This document shows, piece by piece, positions 1-9,998 of a DNA stretch of 64,000 bases (position 1 is its first letter; every line of letters begins with the position of its first letter). The notes beneath the pieces were generated by a model. The model made no database searches and was not told the origin of the DNA. It worked only from the letters and a program-made list of their open reading frames with translations. The stretch comes from Ruminococcus sp. (GTDB lineage: Bacteria > Bacillota > Clostridia > Oscillospirales > Acutalibacteraceae). The position numbers and the translations under genes were made by a program. Location of the stretch: assembly GCA_017473775.1 (NCBI GenBank), contig JAFUJH010000001.1:1-64000 (forward strand), in the 5' to 3' direction.

Positions 1-182
1 GCCATTATCCAGGAGAGTACATTTGCCACAGAAGAAAGCACAATTGCATCTGAAATAAAAACTCCGAGGAGCATCTCAAACAATGCGTAGCTTCCCCAGC
101 TGACAAAGGTGGTCAGCACTCCGAAGATAAGATACATTATTATTTCCTTATATTTAAGAAAAAGTTCTTTTATCTTTGCCAT
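1..182 (-). CDS. GtrA-like membrane protein, partial (C-terminus outside window)
   Basis: Translating the minus strand from an ATG at 182 gives an open frame to the window edge, beginning MAKIKELFLKYKEIIMYLIF and continuing GVLTTFVSWGSYALFEMLL. This matches the start of GtrA/GtcA-type four-helix membrane proteins, where a short basic N-terminus leads into a G-x-x-T helix. The ATG lies one base past the stop of the upstream glycosyltransferase, so the two are cotranscribed. Family members are proposed to flip polyprenyl-phosphate-linked sugars across the membrane for the partner GT2 enzyme. Only about 60 residues are visible, so the call rests on the N-terminal pattern and the context. Confidence 0.75.
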   Translation of the reverse strand, partial: MAKIKELFLKYKEIIMYLIFGVLTTFVSWGSYALFEMLLGVFISDAIVLSSVANVLSWIM

Positions 183-183
183 A

Positions 184-1122
184 TTATCTGTCTGTCTTTT
201 CAATATTCTTGAGCTTTGCAATGTAGATGGGACGGTCTTTGACCTCCATATAGGTCCTGCCTATGTATTCGCCTAAGATTCCCATAGAAAGCTCAAGTAT
301 TCCGCCTACTGCAAGGACTGCACACAATACAGGAACAAAAATTCCCACACTTGCAAATATTGCCATAAATATCATAGCAATGCCTAAGCCCGCCGCGGCA
401 ACAAGCATCAGTATACCGATGATGATAAGCCATCTCAAAGGGGAAACAGAGAAGCATACAATGCCGTCAATAGCATAGCGGAAAAGTCCCCAGAAATTCC
501 AGCTTGATGTACCGATGGTACGCTCAACATTCTCATAGGGAATCCACTTGGTGTCAAAGCCTACCCAGCAGAAAATACCCTTGGAAAATCTCTGCACCTC
601 GGACATAGCAAGGATTGAGTCTATCATCTGACGGGACATAACACGGTAGTCAACTGCACCCTTGGGCATTTTGACATCTGTCATTGAATTCTGCAGATTG
701 AAGAAAAGGTTTGAAAATGCAGTACGCAGGAATCCGTCTTTTCTCTCTTTTTCTTCTCTGTACAGTGCACAGCAATCGTGGCCTTTTTCAATCTCCGCAA
801 GCATTGCGGGGAACATTGCAGGGGGATGCTGCAAGTCTGCGTCCATTACGATTACGAAATCTGCAGTTGTATGCTCAAGTCCTGCATACATTGCAGACTC
901 CTTGCCGAAATTTCTTGAGAAAGAAATATACTTGACATTATCATACTGCTCTGCAAGCTTCATCATAACCATCAGAGTCTTGTCGCGGCTGCCGTCGTTG
1001 ACAAGAATATAGCGGAAGCTGTACTGAGGAAGTGTAGCGATAACCTCATTTGTCACACGGACAAACTCAGGCAATACCTCCTCCTCGTTAAAACAAGGCA
1101 CAACTATGTCTACGGTTTTCAT
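184..1122 (-). CDS. GT2 polyprenyl-phosphate glycosyltransferase (CsbB/GtrB/DPM1-like)
   Basis: About 312 residues. The N-terminus MKTVDIVVPCFNEEEVLPEF is the classic start of a family 2 glycosyltransferase, followed by VNDGSRD and the metal-binding DADLQHPP (DxD-type) motif. Two C-terminal transmembrane helices (after CFSVSPLRW, and VGIFVPVLCAVLAVGG) are typical of the CsbB/GtrB group, which load a sugar onto undecaprenyl phosphate at the inner face of the membrane. I chose the ATG at 1122 because GAGGTG lies about 6 bases upstream. A longer frame starts further upstream but has no ribosome site. It abuts the GtrA-like gene and is divergent from the YfhO gene, the trio used for lipoteichoic acid glycosylation in Bacillus. 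The sugar and acceptor are unknown. Confidence 0.88.
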   Translation of the reverse strand: MKTVDIVVPCFNEEEVLPEFVRVTNEVIATLPQYSFRYILVNDGSRDKTLMVMMKLAEQYDNVKYISFSRNFGKESAMYAGLEHTTADFVIVMDADLQHPPAMFPAMLAEIEKGHDCCALYREEKERKDGFLRTAFSNLFFNLQNSMTDVKMPKGAVDYRVMSRQMIDSILAMSEVQRFSKGIFCWVGFDTKWIPYENVERTIGTSSWNFWGLFRYAIDGIVCFSVSPLRWLIIIGILMLVAAAGLGIAMIFMAIFASVGIFVPVLCAVLAVGGILELSMGILGEYIGRTYMEVKDRPIYIAKLKNIEKTDR

Positions 1123-1270
1123 ATTCTTCACCTCATATTTATCAGTGTTTTCTGTGTAAATTACAAAATCATTATAAATATACGGATACATTATAGCACG
1201 ATGACATCTAAAAGTCTACAGTGCAAAACAAAGTATTGAAATTAATTTTCTGATTATTTTTTGAAAATGG

Positions 1271-1299
1271 TTTACCTTGACAGTATAAGATGGTATAAT
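1271..1299 (+). promoter_or_regulatory. Candidate promoter of the YfhO gene
   Basis: TTTACC at 1271-1276 and TATAAT at 1294-1299 are separated by 17 bases, about 90 bases before the YfhO start. A TTGACA at 1277 is nearby but too close to the TATAAT for normal spacing. Confidence 0.4.
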
Positions 1300-1389
1300 T
1301 AGTTTGTATATGTATGCGTTGGCAAATAATACGGAAAATATACTGTGTTATGCCGCGTTTTTTCAAATCAATATTGGGAGGAATATTAA

Positions 1390-4300
1390 ATGGTTAAAAA
1401 GGCCAAAACCCCCAAGGCAAAAAAACTGACAGGTGAAAACAAAGAGGGCTTCTTCAGCAGGAATATTTATGTTATTCTTGCGTTCATTGTTCCCTTTGTA
1501 CTTATGACAGTAGGCTTTGCTGTTTATAAGGTAGCACCTTTCGGAATTTTTGCCACTATGGTGGAATCTATCGCCTATCAGTTAGGTCAGGCATTCCCGA
1601 CATTGGGAATTGATGTTGTACCTAATATGGCAAAACCATGGGGAGACAGACAGATGCTGGTTGTAGACCTGTGGCATCAGTACTATCCTTTCCTTGTGGA
1701 TTTACAGGACAAGCTTCAGTCCGGCGGCTCCTTGTTCTGGACATGGAGCGTAGGTATGGGCTCAAACTTCATTGCTATGATGTCCTACTACCTGTTAAGC
1801 CCTCTGAACTTCCTTTCTGTATTTGTACCTGAGGAATGGCTCGTGGGCTACCTTGCAGTTGCAACTGTAATCAAAATCTCCTGTGCAGGTATGTTCACTG
1901 CAATAGCTTTGAGGATAATTTTCAAACGAAACGACCTGTCACTTGTGTTTTTCTCGGTGATGTTTGCACTTTGCTCCTTTAATATGGGCTACTACTGGTG
2001 CACAATCTGGCTTGACTCAGTGGCAATGCTTCCCCTTGTGGTTGCAGGTACAGTAAGTCTCCTTCGTGACGGCAAGTTCAAGCTGTTCACTATATCTCTG
2101 GCACTTGCAGTAGTATTCAACTACTACATCGGTCTGTTTATTTGTATTGCGGTGTTCTTTACTGCTATCGGCTACACAGTGTCCTGCTGGAACAGTATAG
2201 GAAAATCCCTGAAGGATTTGCTCAGAACTGCAGTTTGCTCCGTTACAGCTCTGCTGATGACAGCTCCTGTCACCATTCCTGCGTACCTTGCACTGCAGAA
2301 CTGCTACAAATCCACTAACACCTTCCCCAAGCGATTCGACATCAACATCGGCACTGACGATGCAGAGGGTGTGCTTGAGGCACTGCACCTTGTGTTCTCA
2401 AATGTAATTTCCTTTATACAGCCCACAGACAAAGAGGGTCTGCCTAATATAGCCTGCGGACTGCTGTGCATTGCACTTATAGGTGTATTCTTCTGTGCAA
2501 AGAAAGTAAAGCTGGGCGAGAAGCTTTTCTGCCTTATTTCTCTGCTGTTTATGGTAGCAAGCTTTATCTTCCGTCATTTAGATTATATCTGGCACGGCTT
2601 CCATTATCCCAATATGCTCCCCTACCGCTTCAGCTTCCTTGTAAGCTTCCTGCTGATTTATATGGCGTACAGGGCGTTTACTCTTATTGATAAGAGCTCC
2701 TACCTTGATGTTATCATCTCAGCTCTGGTATTTGCACTTATAATTATGGGCTACTTCCTCAGAGAACAGGAGGACTTCAACAAAGCAACCGTTATTGCAT
2801 CCATTGCAGTAGGCTCATTTATGCTCATTGTTCTTCTGCTTTATACACTGAAGATTCTGCCCAAGAAGGCGCTGAGCATTCTGCTGTGCCTTGTGGTTGT
2901 AGGCGAGATGTGTGCAACTGCTGTTATCGGCGTGGGCACAGTAGGCACAACAACTACCTCAGGCTATCCCAAGGATAACCTGAATGTAAGCCGCGTTGTC
3001 AGCCATATTGACAAATGGGCACAGGAGGGTGACCCTGATATCTTCCGTACAGAGGTACCCAGAACTCAGTCTTTGAATGACGGTGCACTGAACTCCTTCA
3101 ACGGAATTTCTGTATTCAACTCTATGGCTAATGTGAGCATTACAAAGTATGTGGAATACCTTGGATGTACAGGCTGGAAAGCAGGCAACCGCTACACCTA
3201 CTATGAAAGCTCACCTGTTACAAATACACTCCTCAACCTTAAATACATTATGGCTCGCGGTGAGTCTGTCTACAATACCACCTATCTGGAAGAGGTAGAC
3301 CGCTCAGGCAATGTTGTGCTTTATGAGAACACAGCATACCTGCCTATGGGCTTCCTTGCAAATTCTGCACTGGAGTATTTCAATGTAAAAGACTCCACCA
3401 CCAATCCCTTTGAAAATCAGATAGAGTTCTGGAAAATGGCTACAGGTATTGAAGAACCCCTGTATACTCAGCTTACAGTAACAGATGTAGGCCACTCAAG
3501 CAGTGACCTGCTCTCTTACAGCAAGTCAGCTGAGGGTGTATACTCCTTCACTGCAAAGGACAAGACCTCTGCAAAGCACACCAAGTTCAACTATTATCCC
3601 GAGGAGGACTCCTTCCTGTGCGGATACTACTATGTAAGCGGTGCTGACAGCACAGGTAATGTATATATCAACGACGAGAGTATCTTCTCTATGAATGTAA
3701 AACAGCCCTTTATGTTCACAATTGGCGAAGTCAAAGCAGGCGAGAAGGTATCTCTCTACTGTAACCTTGACCCTGAGAAGTCATCATCCTCTGTACGCAC
3801 CTACTGCTATGCACTTAACAAAGATGTATTTGAGCAGGGTCTGGAGATTTTAGGTGCAAGCACAATGGAGGCTACCAAGGCTACCGACACTGTACTTGAG
3901 GGTACAGTTGATGCAAACCGCGACGGTCTGCTGTATACATCCATTCCCTACGAGAAGGGCTGGAGTGTACAGGTTGACGGCGAGGATGCAGAGGTAGTTG
4001 CAGTTGGTAACGGCGTCTGTGCAGTAATGCTTACAGAAGGCGAGCACACTGTTAAGTTCTCCTATGTTCCCGACGGCTTTAAGCTTGGTATGGTGGCGTT
4101 CATTGTATCAATCATTATCTTTGCCGCAATGTGTCTGCTGACAAGTAAATCTTTAAGAGAAAAGAAGTTTGCTTACCCTGTGGTATGGCTGTTCACAGTA
4201 ACACTCAAAGAGAAAAAGCCTAAGGCAGAACTGCCCGAGGGTGAGCTCCCTGAGGGTGCTGAAAATTCAGAAGAATCACTAATAGATACTGATAATTCCG

Positions 4301-4413
4301 AGGCTGAAGCATCAGACTCTACAGAATCAGAAATTTCATCTGATATTTCTGCAGAAACTGAGGACTCAGCAAGTGAAGAAACTGTTGATGAGTCAGAGCC
4401 CAAGTCAGAATAA
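1390..4413 (+). CDS. YfhO family multi-pass membrane protein (GT-C type glycosyltransferase-like)
   Basis: The protein has 1007 residues. A basic cytoplasmic N-terminus (MVKKAKTPKAKKL) is followed by many hydrophobic helices to about residue 530, a large extracytoplasmic region of about 350 residues, and a final helix near residue 905-925 (LGMVAFIVSIIIFAAMC). The last 70 residues are a low-complexity Glu/Ser tail. The early loop with DRQMLVVDLWHQYYPFL and the overall plan match the YfhO family, GT-C fold proteins known to transfer a sugar from a lipid carrier to lipoteichoic acid in Bacillus and Listeria. The start has GGGAGG about 7 bases upstream. Its divergent neighbours are a CsbB-like GT2 and a GtrA-like flippase, which supports that role. 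The acidic tail is longer than usual for the family. The substrate is inferred, not visible. Confidence 0.82.
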   Translation: MVKKAKTPKAKKLTGENKEGFFSRNIYVILAFIVPFVLMTVGFAVYKVAPFGIFATMVESIAYQLGQAFPTLGIDVVPNMAKPWGDRQMLVVDLWHQYYPFLVDLQDKLQSGGSLFWTWSVGMGSNFIAMMSYYLLSPLNFLSVFVPEEWLVGYLAVATVIKISCAGMFTAIALRIIFKRNDLSLVFFSVMFALCSFNMGYYWCTIWLDSVAMLPLVVAGTVSLLRDGKFKLFTISLALAVVFNYYIGLFICIAVFFTAIGYTVSCWNSIGKSLKDLLRTAVCSVTALLMTAPVTIPAYLALQNCYKSTNTFPKRFDINIGTDDAEGVLEALHLVFSNVISFIQPTDKEGLPNIACGLLCIALIGVFFCAKKVKLGEKLFCLISLLFMVASFIFRHLDYIWHGFHYPNMLPYRFSFLVSFLLIYMAYRAFTLIDKSSYLDVIISALVFALIIMGYFLREQEDFNKATVIASIAVGSFMLIVLLLYTLKILPKKALSILLCLVVVGEMCATAVIGVGTVGTTTTSGYPKDNLNVSRVVSHIDKWAQEGDPDIFRTEVPRTQSLNDGALNSFNGISVFNSMANVSITKYVEYLGCTGWKAGNRYTYYESSPVTNTLLNLKYIMARGESVYNTTYLEEVDRSGNVVLYENTAYLPMGFLANSALEYFNVKDSTTNPFENQIEFWKMATGIEEPLYTQLTVTDVGHSSSDLLSYSKSAEGVYSFTAKDKTSAKHTKFNYYPEEDSFLCGYYYVSGADSTGNVYINDESIFSMNVKQPFMFTIGEVKAGEKVSLYCNLDPEKSSSSVRTYCYALNKDVFEQGLEILGASTMEATKATDTVLEGTVDANRDGLLYTSIPYEKGWSVQVDGEDAEVVAVGNGVCAVMLTEGEHTVKFSYVPDGFKLGMVAFIVSIIIFAAMCLLTSKSLREKKFAYPVVWLFTVTLKEKKPKAELPEGELPEGAENSEESLIDTDNSEAEASDSTESEISSDISAETEDSASEETVDESEPKSE

Positions 4414-4430
4414 CCTTATAATATAAACAA

Positions 4431-4475
4431 AACCGCTGTATGATTTTTTACATCTCATACAGCGGTTTATTTTTA
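4431..4475. terminator. Rho-independent terminator after YfhO gene
   Basis: A 13-bp stem, AACCGCTGTATGA (4431-4443) with its complement at 4455-4467, is followed by a T-rich run. It serves the YfhO gene and reaches the end of the convergent RHH gene. Confidence 0.85.
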
Positions 4476-4646
4476 ATTTCTTTTTCCAATCTCAATTTTT
4501 CCGTGCTTTTCCTCGTAGGCTTCAATGCAATCTCTTATCAGAATATTAATCTGGCTGTTTGCACTCCTGCCCTCATAATCTGCAACTATATGCAGTTTAT
4601 CAAGCATTTCTTCTGATATTCTTATAGATAAACTCTTAATAGCCAT
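4473..4646 (-). CDS. Ribbon-helix-helix (Arc-like) DNA-binding protein
   Basis: A 57-residue protein starting MAIKSLSIRISEEMLDKL. The S-I-R-I-S-E-E strand, followed by two helices with the GRSANSQINILI segment, is the ribbon-helix-helix fold of Arc/MetJ-type dimeric repressors, often found as antitoxins or plasmid regulators. I chose the ATG at 4646, with GAGGT six bases upstream. The longer frame upstream lacks a ribosome site. It is divergent from the SLOG-domain gene, with about 105 bp of very AT-rich DNA between them, so it may control that shared promoter region. The low GC compared with the flanking housekeeping genes suggests acquired DNA. Confidence 0.75.
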   Translation of the reverse strand: MAIKSLSIRISEEMLDKLHIVADYEGRSANSQINILIRDCIEAYEEKHGKIEIGKRN

Positions 4647-4751
4647 AATAACCTCACAATAAATATATTTTATATTTACTTTAAACTTATTATGTGGTAT
4701 TATGTTAATTATAGGCACAATATATATCTAATTTATATTTATATTATTACT

Positions 4752-5096
4752 ATGAAAATTGCTATTACAGGTTCACCTTCGTTAGTTGAACAACATTTAG
4801 AAAAATATCTTCCCTCAGATGTTACTGAAATAATATGTTGCGGTGACAAAGGAATAGATTTATGTGCAAAAACATATGCAATAAACAACAATCTAATATA
4901 TAGAGAATTCTTACCAAATTATAAAAAATATGGAAAGAATTCAATTGTTATCAGAAATCAAATCTTAGCTGAGTATTCAGATTATGCTATTATATTTTGG
5001 GACGGATTATCTCAGGAAACAAAAGAAATAATTAATACTTTCAAAACTATTAATAAGAAAATTTACATTATCAGAAGAAATAATAATATTAAATAA
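4752..5096 (+). CDS. SLOG-domain protein (DUF2493/YspA cpYpsA-related)
   Basis: A 114-residue protein from the ATG at 4752 (MKIAITGSPSLVEQHLEKYL). The Rossmann-like start MKIAITGS, then IICCGDKGIDLCAKTYA, LPNYKKYGKNSIVIRNQIL and YAIIFWDGLSQETKEII, match the small SLOG proteins, thought to bind or process nucleotides or nucleotide-derived ligands. GDKGID is the nucleotide-binding glycine turn, and the R-N and W-D-G segments are conserved in the family. The upstream frame extension is hydrophobic nonsense without a ribosome site. The gene is strongly AT-rich compared with its neighbours. It sits between a divergent RHH repressor and a convergent small-RNA-like transcript. Function is unknown; related proteins occur in phage, conflict and stress loci. 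Confidence 0.7.
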   Translation: MKIAITGSPSLVEQHLEKYLPSDVTEIICCGDKGIDLCAKTYAINNNLIYREFLPNYKKYGKNSIVIRNQILAEYSDYAIIFWDGLSQETKEIINTFKTINKKIYIIRRNNNIK

Positions 5097-5097
5097 A

Positions 5098-5180
5098 AAA
5101 AGAAATAACCGCCCTAAGCCAAAGTCGCGGTTATTTCTTTAACCATATCTTGGGCTAACCGTCTATCGGTAGCTCCTTCA
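5098..5180 (-). ncRNA. Candidate small RNA, antisense to the 3' end of the SLOG mRNA
   Basis: A near-consensus minus-strand promoter (TTGACT, 17 bp, TATAAT at 5214-5186) drives an approximately 80-nt region with no credible ORF that ends in a strong terminator hairpin with a T-run. The expected transcript has a 5' hairpin built on GCTACCG and CGGTTAGC (5155-5174) and a 14-bp terminator stem. From memory, this two-hairpin layout resembles the antitoxin RNAs of Firmicutes type I toxin-antitoxin loci with holin-like peptides, but no hydrophobic peptide ORF is present here. It overlaps the convergent SLOG mRNA only in the shared terminator. The promoter and terminator are visible; the role is inference. 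Confidence 0.55.
5099..5140. terminator. Shared bidirectional terminator of SLOG gene and small RNA
   Basis: A 14-bp stem, AAAGAAATAACCGC (5099-5112) with its complement at 5127-5140. It is flanked on the left by an A-run (U-run for the minus transcript) and carries T-rich sequence in its right arm. Confidence 0.8.
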
Positions 5181-5185
5181 TCTAT

Positions 5186-5214
5186 ATTATAGTATATGCA
5201 AATCAAAGAGTCAA
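5186..5214 (-). promoter_or_regulatory. Strong sigma-A-type promoter of the small RNA
   Basis: Reading the minus strand: TTGACT at 5214-5209, a 17-base spacer and TATAAT at 5191-5186. The 34-bp palindrome lies three bases upstream of the -35 element. Confidence 0.75.
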
Positions 5215-5217
5215 TAG

Positions 5218-5251
5218 TATTTTACTACTTTAGTACTAAAGTAGTAAAATA
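5218..5251. repeat. 34-bp perfect palindrome upstream of small-RNA promoter
   Basis: The two 17-base arms (5218-5234 and 5235-5251) are exact reverse complements centred on TTTAGTACTAAA, with no spacer. It is AT-rich and has no downstream T-run, so it is unlikely to be a terminator. Its place just upstream of the minus-strand -35 box suggests a binding site for a dimeric or tetrameric regulator. I cannot name the regulator. Confidence 0.7.
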
Positions 5252-5281
5252 TCAAAATATTATTAAAATTGATAATACAAG

Positions 5282-5320
5282 AAAAAGGAAGCAGTGCAAG
5301 TGTGCTCTGCTTCCTTTTTT
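5282..5320. terminator. Terminator of gyrA operon
   Basis: Stem AAAAAGGAAGCAG (5282-5294) pairs with CTGCTTCCTTTTT (5307-5319). On the minus strand the hairpin is followed by a T-rich stretch just past the gyrA stop. Confidence 0.85.
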
Positions 5321-5347
5321 AGTGTCTTTATTTAATAATGTAGGTAA

Positions 5348-7921
5348 TTATTCCTCAGCAGATTCGTCGGTATCTTCTACGATTTCTTCAACCTCGTCTG
5401 CTACTGCGTCTGCGGCTTCTTCCTCGGGGTTTACATCTTCTGCCTCAAGGACTACTGCCTCGTCCTCCTCGTGGGGAGCACGAGCTGCAGCTACTACCTT
5501 GTTACCGTCCTTGATACGCATTACTGTAACACCCTTTGAGGGTCGTGCACAAACTCTGATAGAGCTTGCAAGAATTCTGATAATAATACCATCCTCAGAA
5601 ACAAGGATGATATCATCCTCAAGGTCAACTACCTTGATTGCGGCAACATCGCCGTACTTCTCTGTATGGTAGTTGATAATACCCTTACCGCCTCTGGACT
5701 GGAGTCTGTAATTGTCAATCTCAGACAGTCTGCCGTAGCCTGTCTCGGATACGGTCAGCACCTTGCCGCCGTTCCTTGCTACTGACATTCCTACAACCTC
5801 ATCGCCCTCACGCAGACGGATAGCACGCACACCGCGGGCAAGACGGCCCATAGGACGCACATCTGTCTCCATAAAGCGGATAGCGTAACCCTTCTTGGTT
5901 GCAATGATAATAGAATCATCACCGTCTGTCATTCTTACCCATGCAAGCTCGTCACCCTCGTTAAGCTCAAGAGCAATCAGACCGCCCTTACGGTTTGTGT
6001 TGTATGCTTCCAGTGCAATTCTCTTGATAACACCCTGACGGGTAACCATAACAAGGAATTTATCCTCTGCAAATTCAGGCACACGAATCATAGATGTAAT
6101 CTTCTCGTCTGCTGTAATTGGTAAGAGGTTTGCAATGTTCATGCCCTTTGACTGACGGCTTCCCTCGGGAATCTCGTAGCACTTGAGTCTGTATACTCTG
6201 CCCTTATCAGAGAAAAACAGAATATAATCGTGGCTGCCTGTAATCATCAGCTCGGTTGCTACATCCTCCTCGCGGCGTGTCATACCTGCGACACCTCTGC
6301 CTCCGCGATTCTGGAGCTTGTAGGTATCTGTGGTCTGACGCTTGATGTATCCAAATTGTGTATATGTAACAACGCACTGCTCCTCGGGGATAAGGTCCTC
6401 AATATCAACCTCACCGCTTATAGAGCAAATCTCTGTTCTTCTTTCGTCAGAATACTTGTTTCTGATTTCAATAGCCTCGTTCTTTACAATCTGCAGGCGT
6501 CTTTCCTTGCTTGCAAGGATTTCCTTGAAGTCCGCAACCTTCAGCTCAAGCTCTTTGATTTCTTCTTCAATCTTTGTACGCTCAAGACCTGTCAGCTGTC
6601 TGAGTCTCATCTGTACAATAGCCTGAGCCTGAATCTCAGAAAGACCGAATTTTACCATCAGATTATTGACAGCATCGGGAGTATCCTTACTTGCACGGAT
6701 AGTAGCAATAACCTCGTCGATGTTATCAAGGGCAATCTTTAAGCCCTCTAAGATGTGGAGTCTCTCCTCAGCCTTCTTCAAATCATATGCTGTACGCCTT
6801 GTGATGACCTCCTCTTGGAAATCAATATAATGAGACAGCATATCTTTAAGATTCAGAACCTTTGGCTCGCCGTTTACAATAGCAAGCATAATAACGCCGA
6901 AGGTAGTCTGAAGCTGAGTATATGTATAAAGCTGATTCAACACAACCTGTGCAGATGCATCGCGCTTAACATCAATTTCAATGTGCATACCGCTTCTGTC
7001 AGAGTGGTCCTCAATGTTAGAGATACCCTCCAGACGCTTTTCGTTTACAAGGTCAGCAATATGCTCAATGAGTCTTGCCTTATTTACCTGATAAGGAAGC
7101 TCAGAAACGATTATCTTGAATCTTCCGTTTTTCTCCTCAACAATTTCCGCTCTTGCACGGACAGTAATCTTGCCGCGGCCTGTCATATATGCGGCGCGGA
7201 TTCCGCTTCTGCCCATAATCATTGCACCTGTGGGGAAGTCAGGGCCCGGCATACAATCCATAAGCTCGGCAATCTCTGTATCAGGGTTATCAATCAGCAT
7301 ACACATAGCATCGATAACCTCACCCAGATTATGAGGTGGAATGTTTGTTGCCATACCAACAGCGATACCGTTTGAGCCGTTTACCAAGAGGTTAGGAAAA
7401 CGGGAGGGAAGCACAGTAGGCTCCTCCAGACGGTCATCGAAGTTGGGCATAAAGTCAACTGTGTCTTTATCAATATCAGCAAGCATCTCTGTAGAAATCT
7501 TGCTCATTCTTGACTCAGTATATCGATAAGCAGCAGGGGGGTCGCCGTCAACAGAACCGAAGTTACCGTGACCGTCAACCAGCATATATCTCATAGAGAA
7601 ATCCTGTGCAAGTCGTACCATAGCATCGTAAACAGATGCGTCACCGTGAGGATGGTAAGAACCCAGCACAGAACCAACTGTATCCGCACACTTTCTGTAG
7701 GGCTTCTCGGGAGCAAGTCCCTTCTCATACATAGTGTAGAGGATTCGTCTGTGAACAGGCTTTAAGCCGTCGCGGACATCAGGCAAAGCACGGGAAACGA
7801 TAACTGACATTGAGTAATCAAGGAAGGACTGACGCATCTCGCGGTTAACATCAACTTCTATGATTTTCGTATTGGCAAATGCACTCTCGTCAATAGTATA
7901 GGTTTTATCTTTTTTAGCCAT
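5348..7921 (-). CDS. gyrA: DNA gyrase subunit A
   Basis: The 857 residues match full-length GyrA. This is the breakage-reunion subunit of DNA gyrase, which introduces negative supercoils with GyrB. Visible features are [19 protein letters not shown], the quinolone-region motif [14 protein letters not shown] (about residues 90-103), the catalytic tyrosine in [10 protein letters not shown] (Y134), and the GyrA box QNRGGRG in the C-terminal beta-pinwheel, which separates gyrase from topoisomerase IV. The C-terminus is a long acidic tail. The residue equivalent to E. coli Ser83 is alanine here (A95). AAAGGAG lies about 10 bases before the ATG. It is the last gene of the dnaN-to-gyrA cluster, 25 bases downstream of gyrB. 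Confidence 0.98.
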   Translation of the reverse strand: MAKKDKTYTIDESAFANTKIIEVDVNREMRQSFLDYSMSVIVSRALPDVRDGLKPVHRRILYTMYEKGLAPEKPYRKCADTVGSVLGSYHPHGDASVYDAMVRLAQDFSMRYMLVDGHGNFGSVDGDPPAAYRYTESRMSKISTEMLADIDKDTVDFMPNFDDRLEEPTVLPSRFPNLLVNGSNGIAVGMATNIPPHNLGEVIDAMCMLIDNPDTEIAELMDCMPGPDFPTGAMIMGRSGIRAAYMTGRGKITVRARAEIVEEKNGRFKIIVSELPYQVNKARLIEHIADLVNEKRLEGISNIEDHSDRSGMHIEIDVKRDASAQVVLNQLYTYTQLQTTFGVIMLAIVNGEPKVLNLKDMLSHYIDFQEEVITRRTAYDLKKAEERLHILEGLKIALDNIDEVIATIRASKDTPDAVNNLMVKFGLSEIQAQAIVQMRLRQLTGLERTKIEEEIKELELKVADFKEILASKERRLQIVKNEAIEIRNKYSDERRTEICSISGEVDIEDLIPEEQCVVTYTQFGYIKRQTTDTYKLQNRGGRGVAGMTRREEDVATELMITGSHDYILFFSDKGRVYRLKCYEIPEGSRQSKGMNIANLLPITADEKITSMIRVPEFAEDKFLVMVTRQGVIKRIALEAYNTNRKGGLIALELNEGDELAWVRMTDGDDSIIIATKKGYAIRFMETDVRPMGRLARGVRAIRLREGDEVVGMSVARNGGKVLTVSETGYGRLSEIDNYRLQSRGGKGIINYHTEKYGDVAAIKVVDLEDDIILVSEDGIIIRILASSIRVCARPSKGVTVMRIKDGNKVVAAARAPHEEDEAVVLEAEDVNPEEEAADAVADEVEEIVEDTDESAEE

Positions 7922-7946
7922 AAGTTACACTCTCCTTTCCCGCTGC

Positions 7947-9926
<1,980 letters not shown>

Positions 9927-9998
9927 CTATTAAAGGCTTTTAATAAAACCATTCGTACATATATTAAGGCGAAAACTGCCTGTAATAGCGTTTTAACA

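Noticed and set aside
4692..4751. N-terminal extension of the SLOG protein (MWYYVNYRHN...)
   Set aside because: No ribosome site, very AT-rich, and the Rossmann start MKIAITGS fits the ATG at 4752.
6230..7375. Plus-strand frames of 170 and 206 residues opposite gyrA
   Set aside because: Both are inside gyrA, Cys/His/Asn-rich shadows without ribosome sites.
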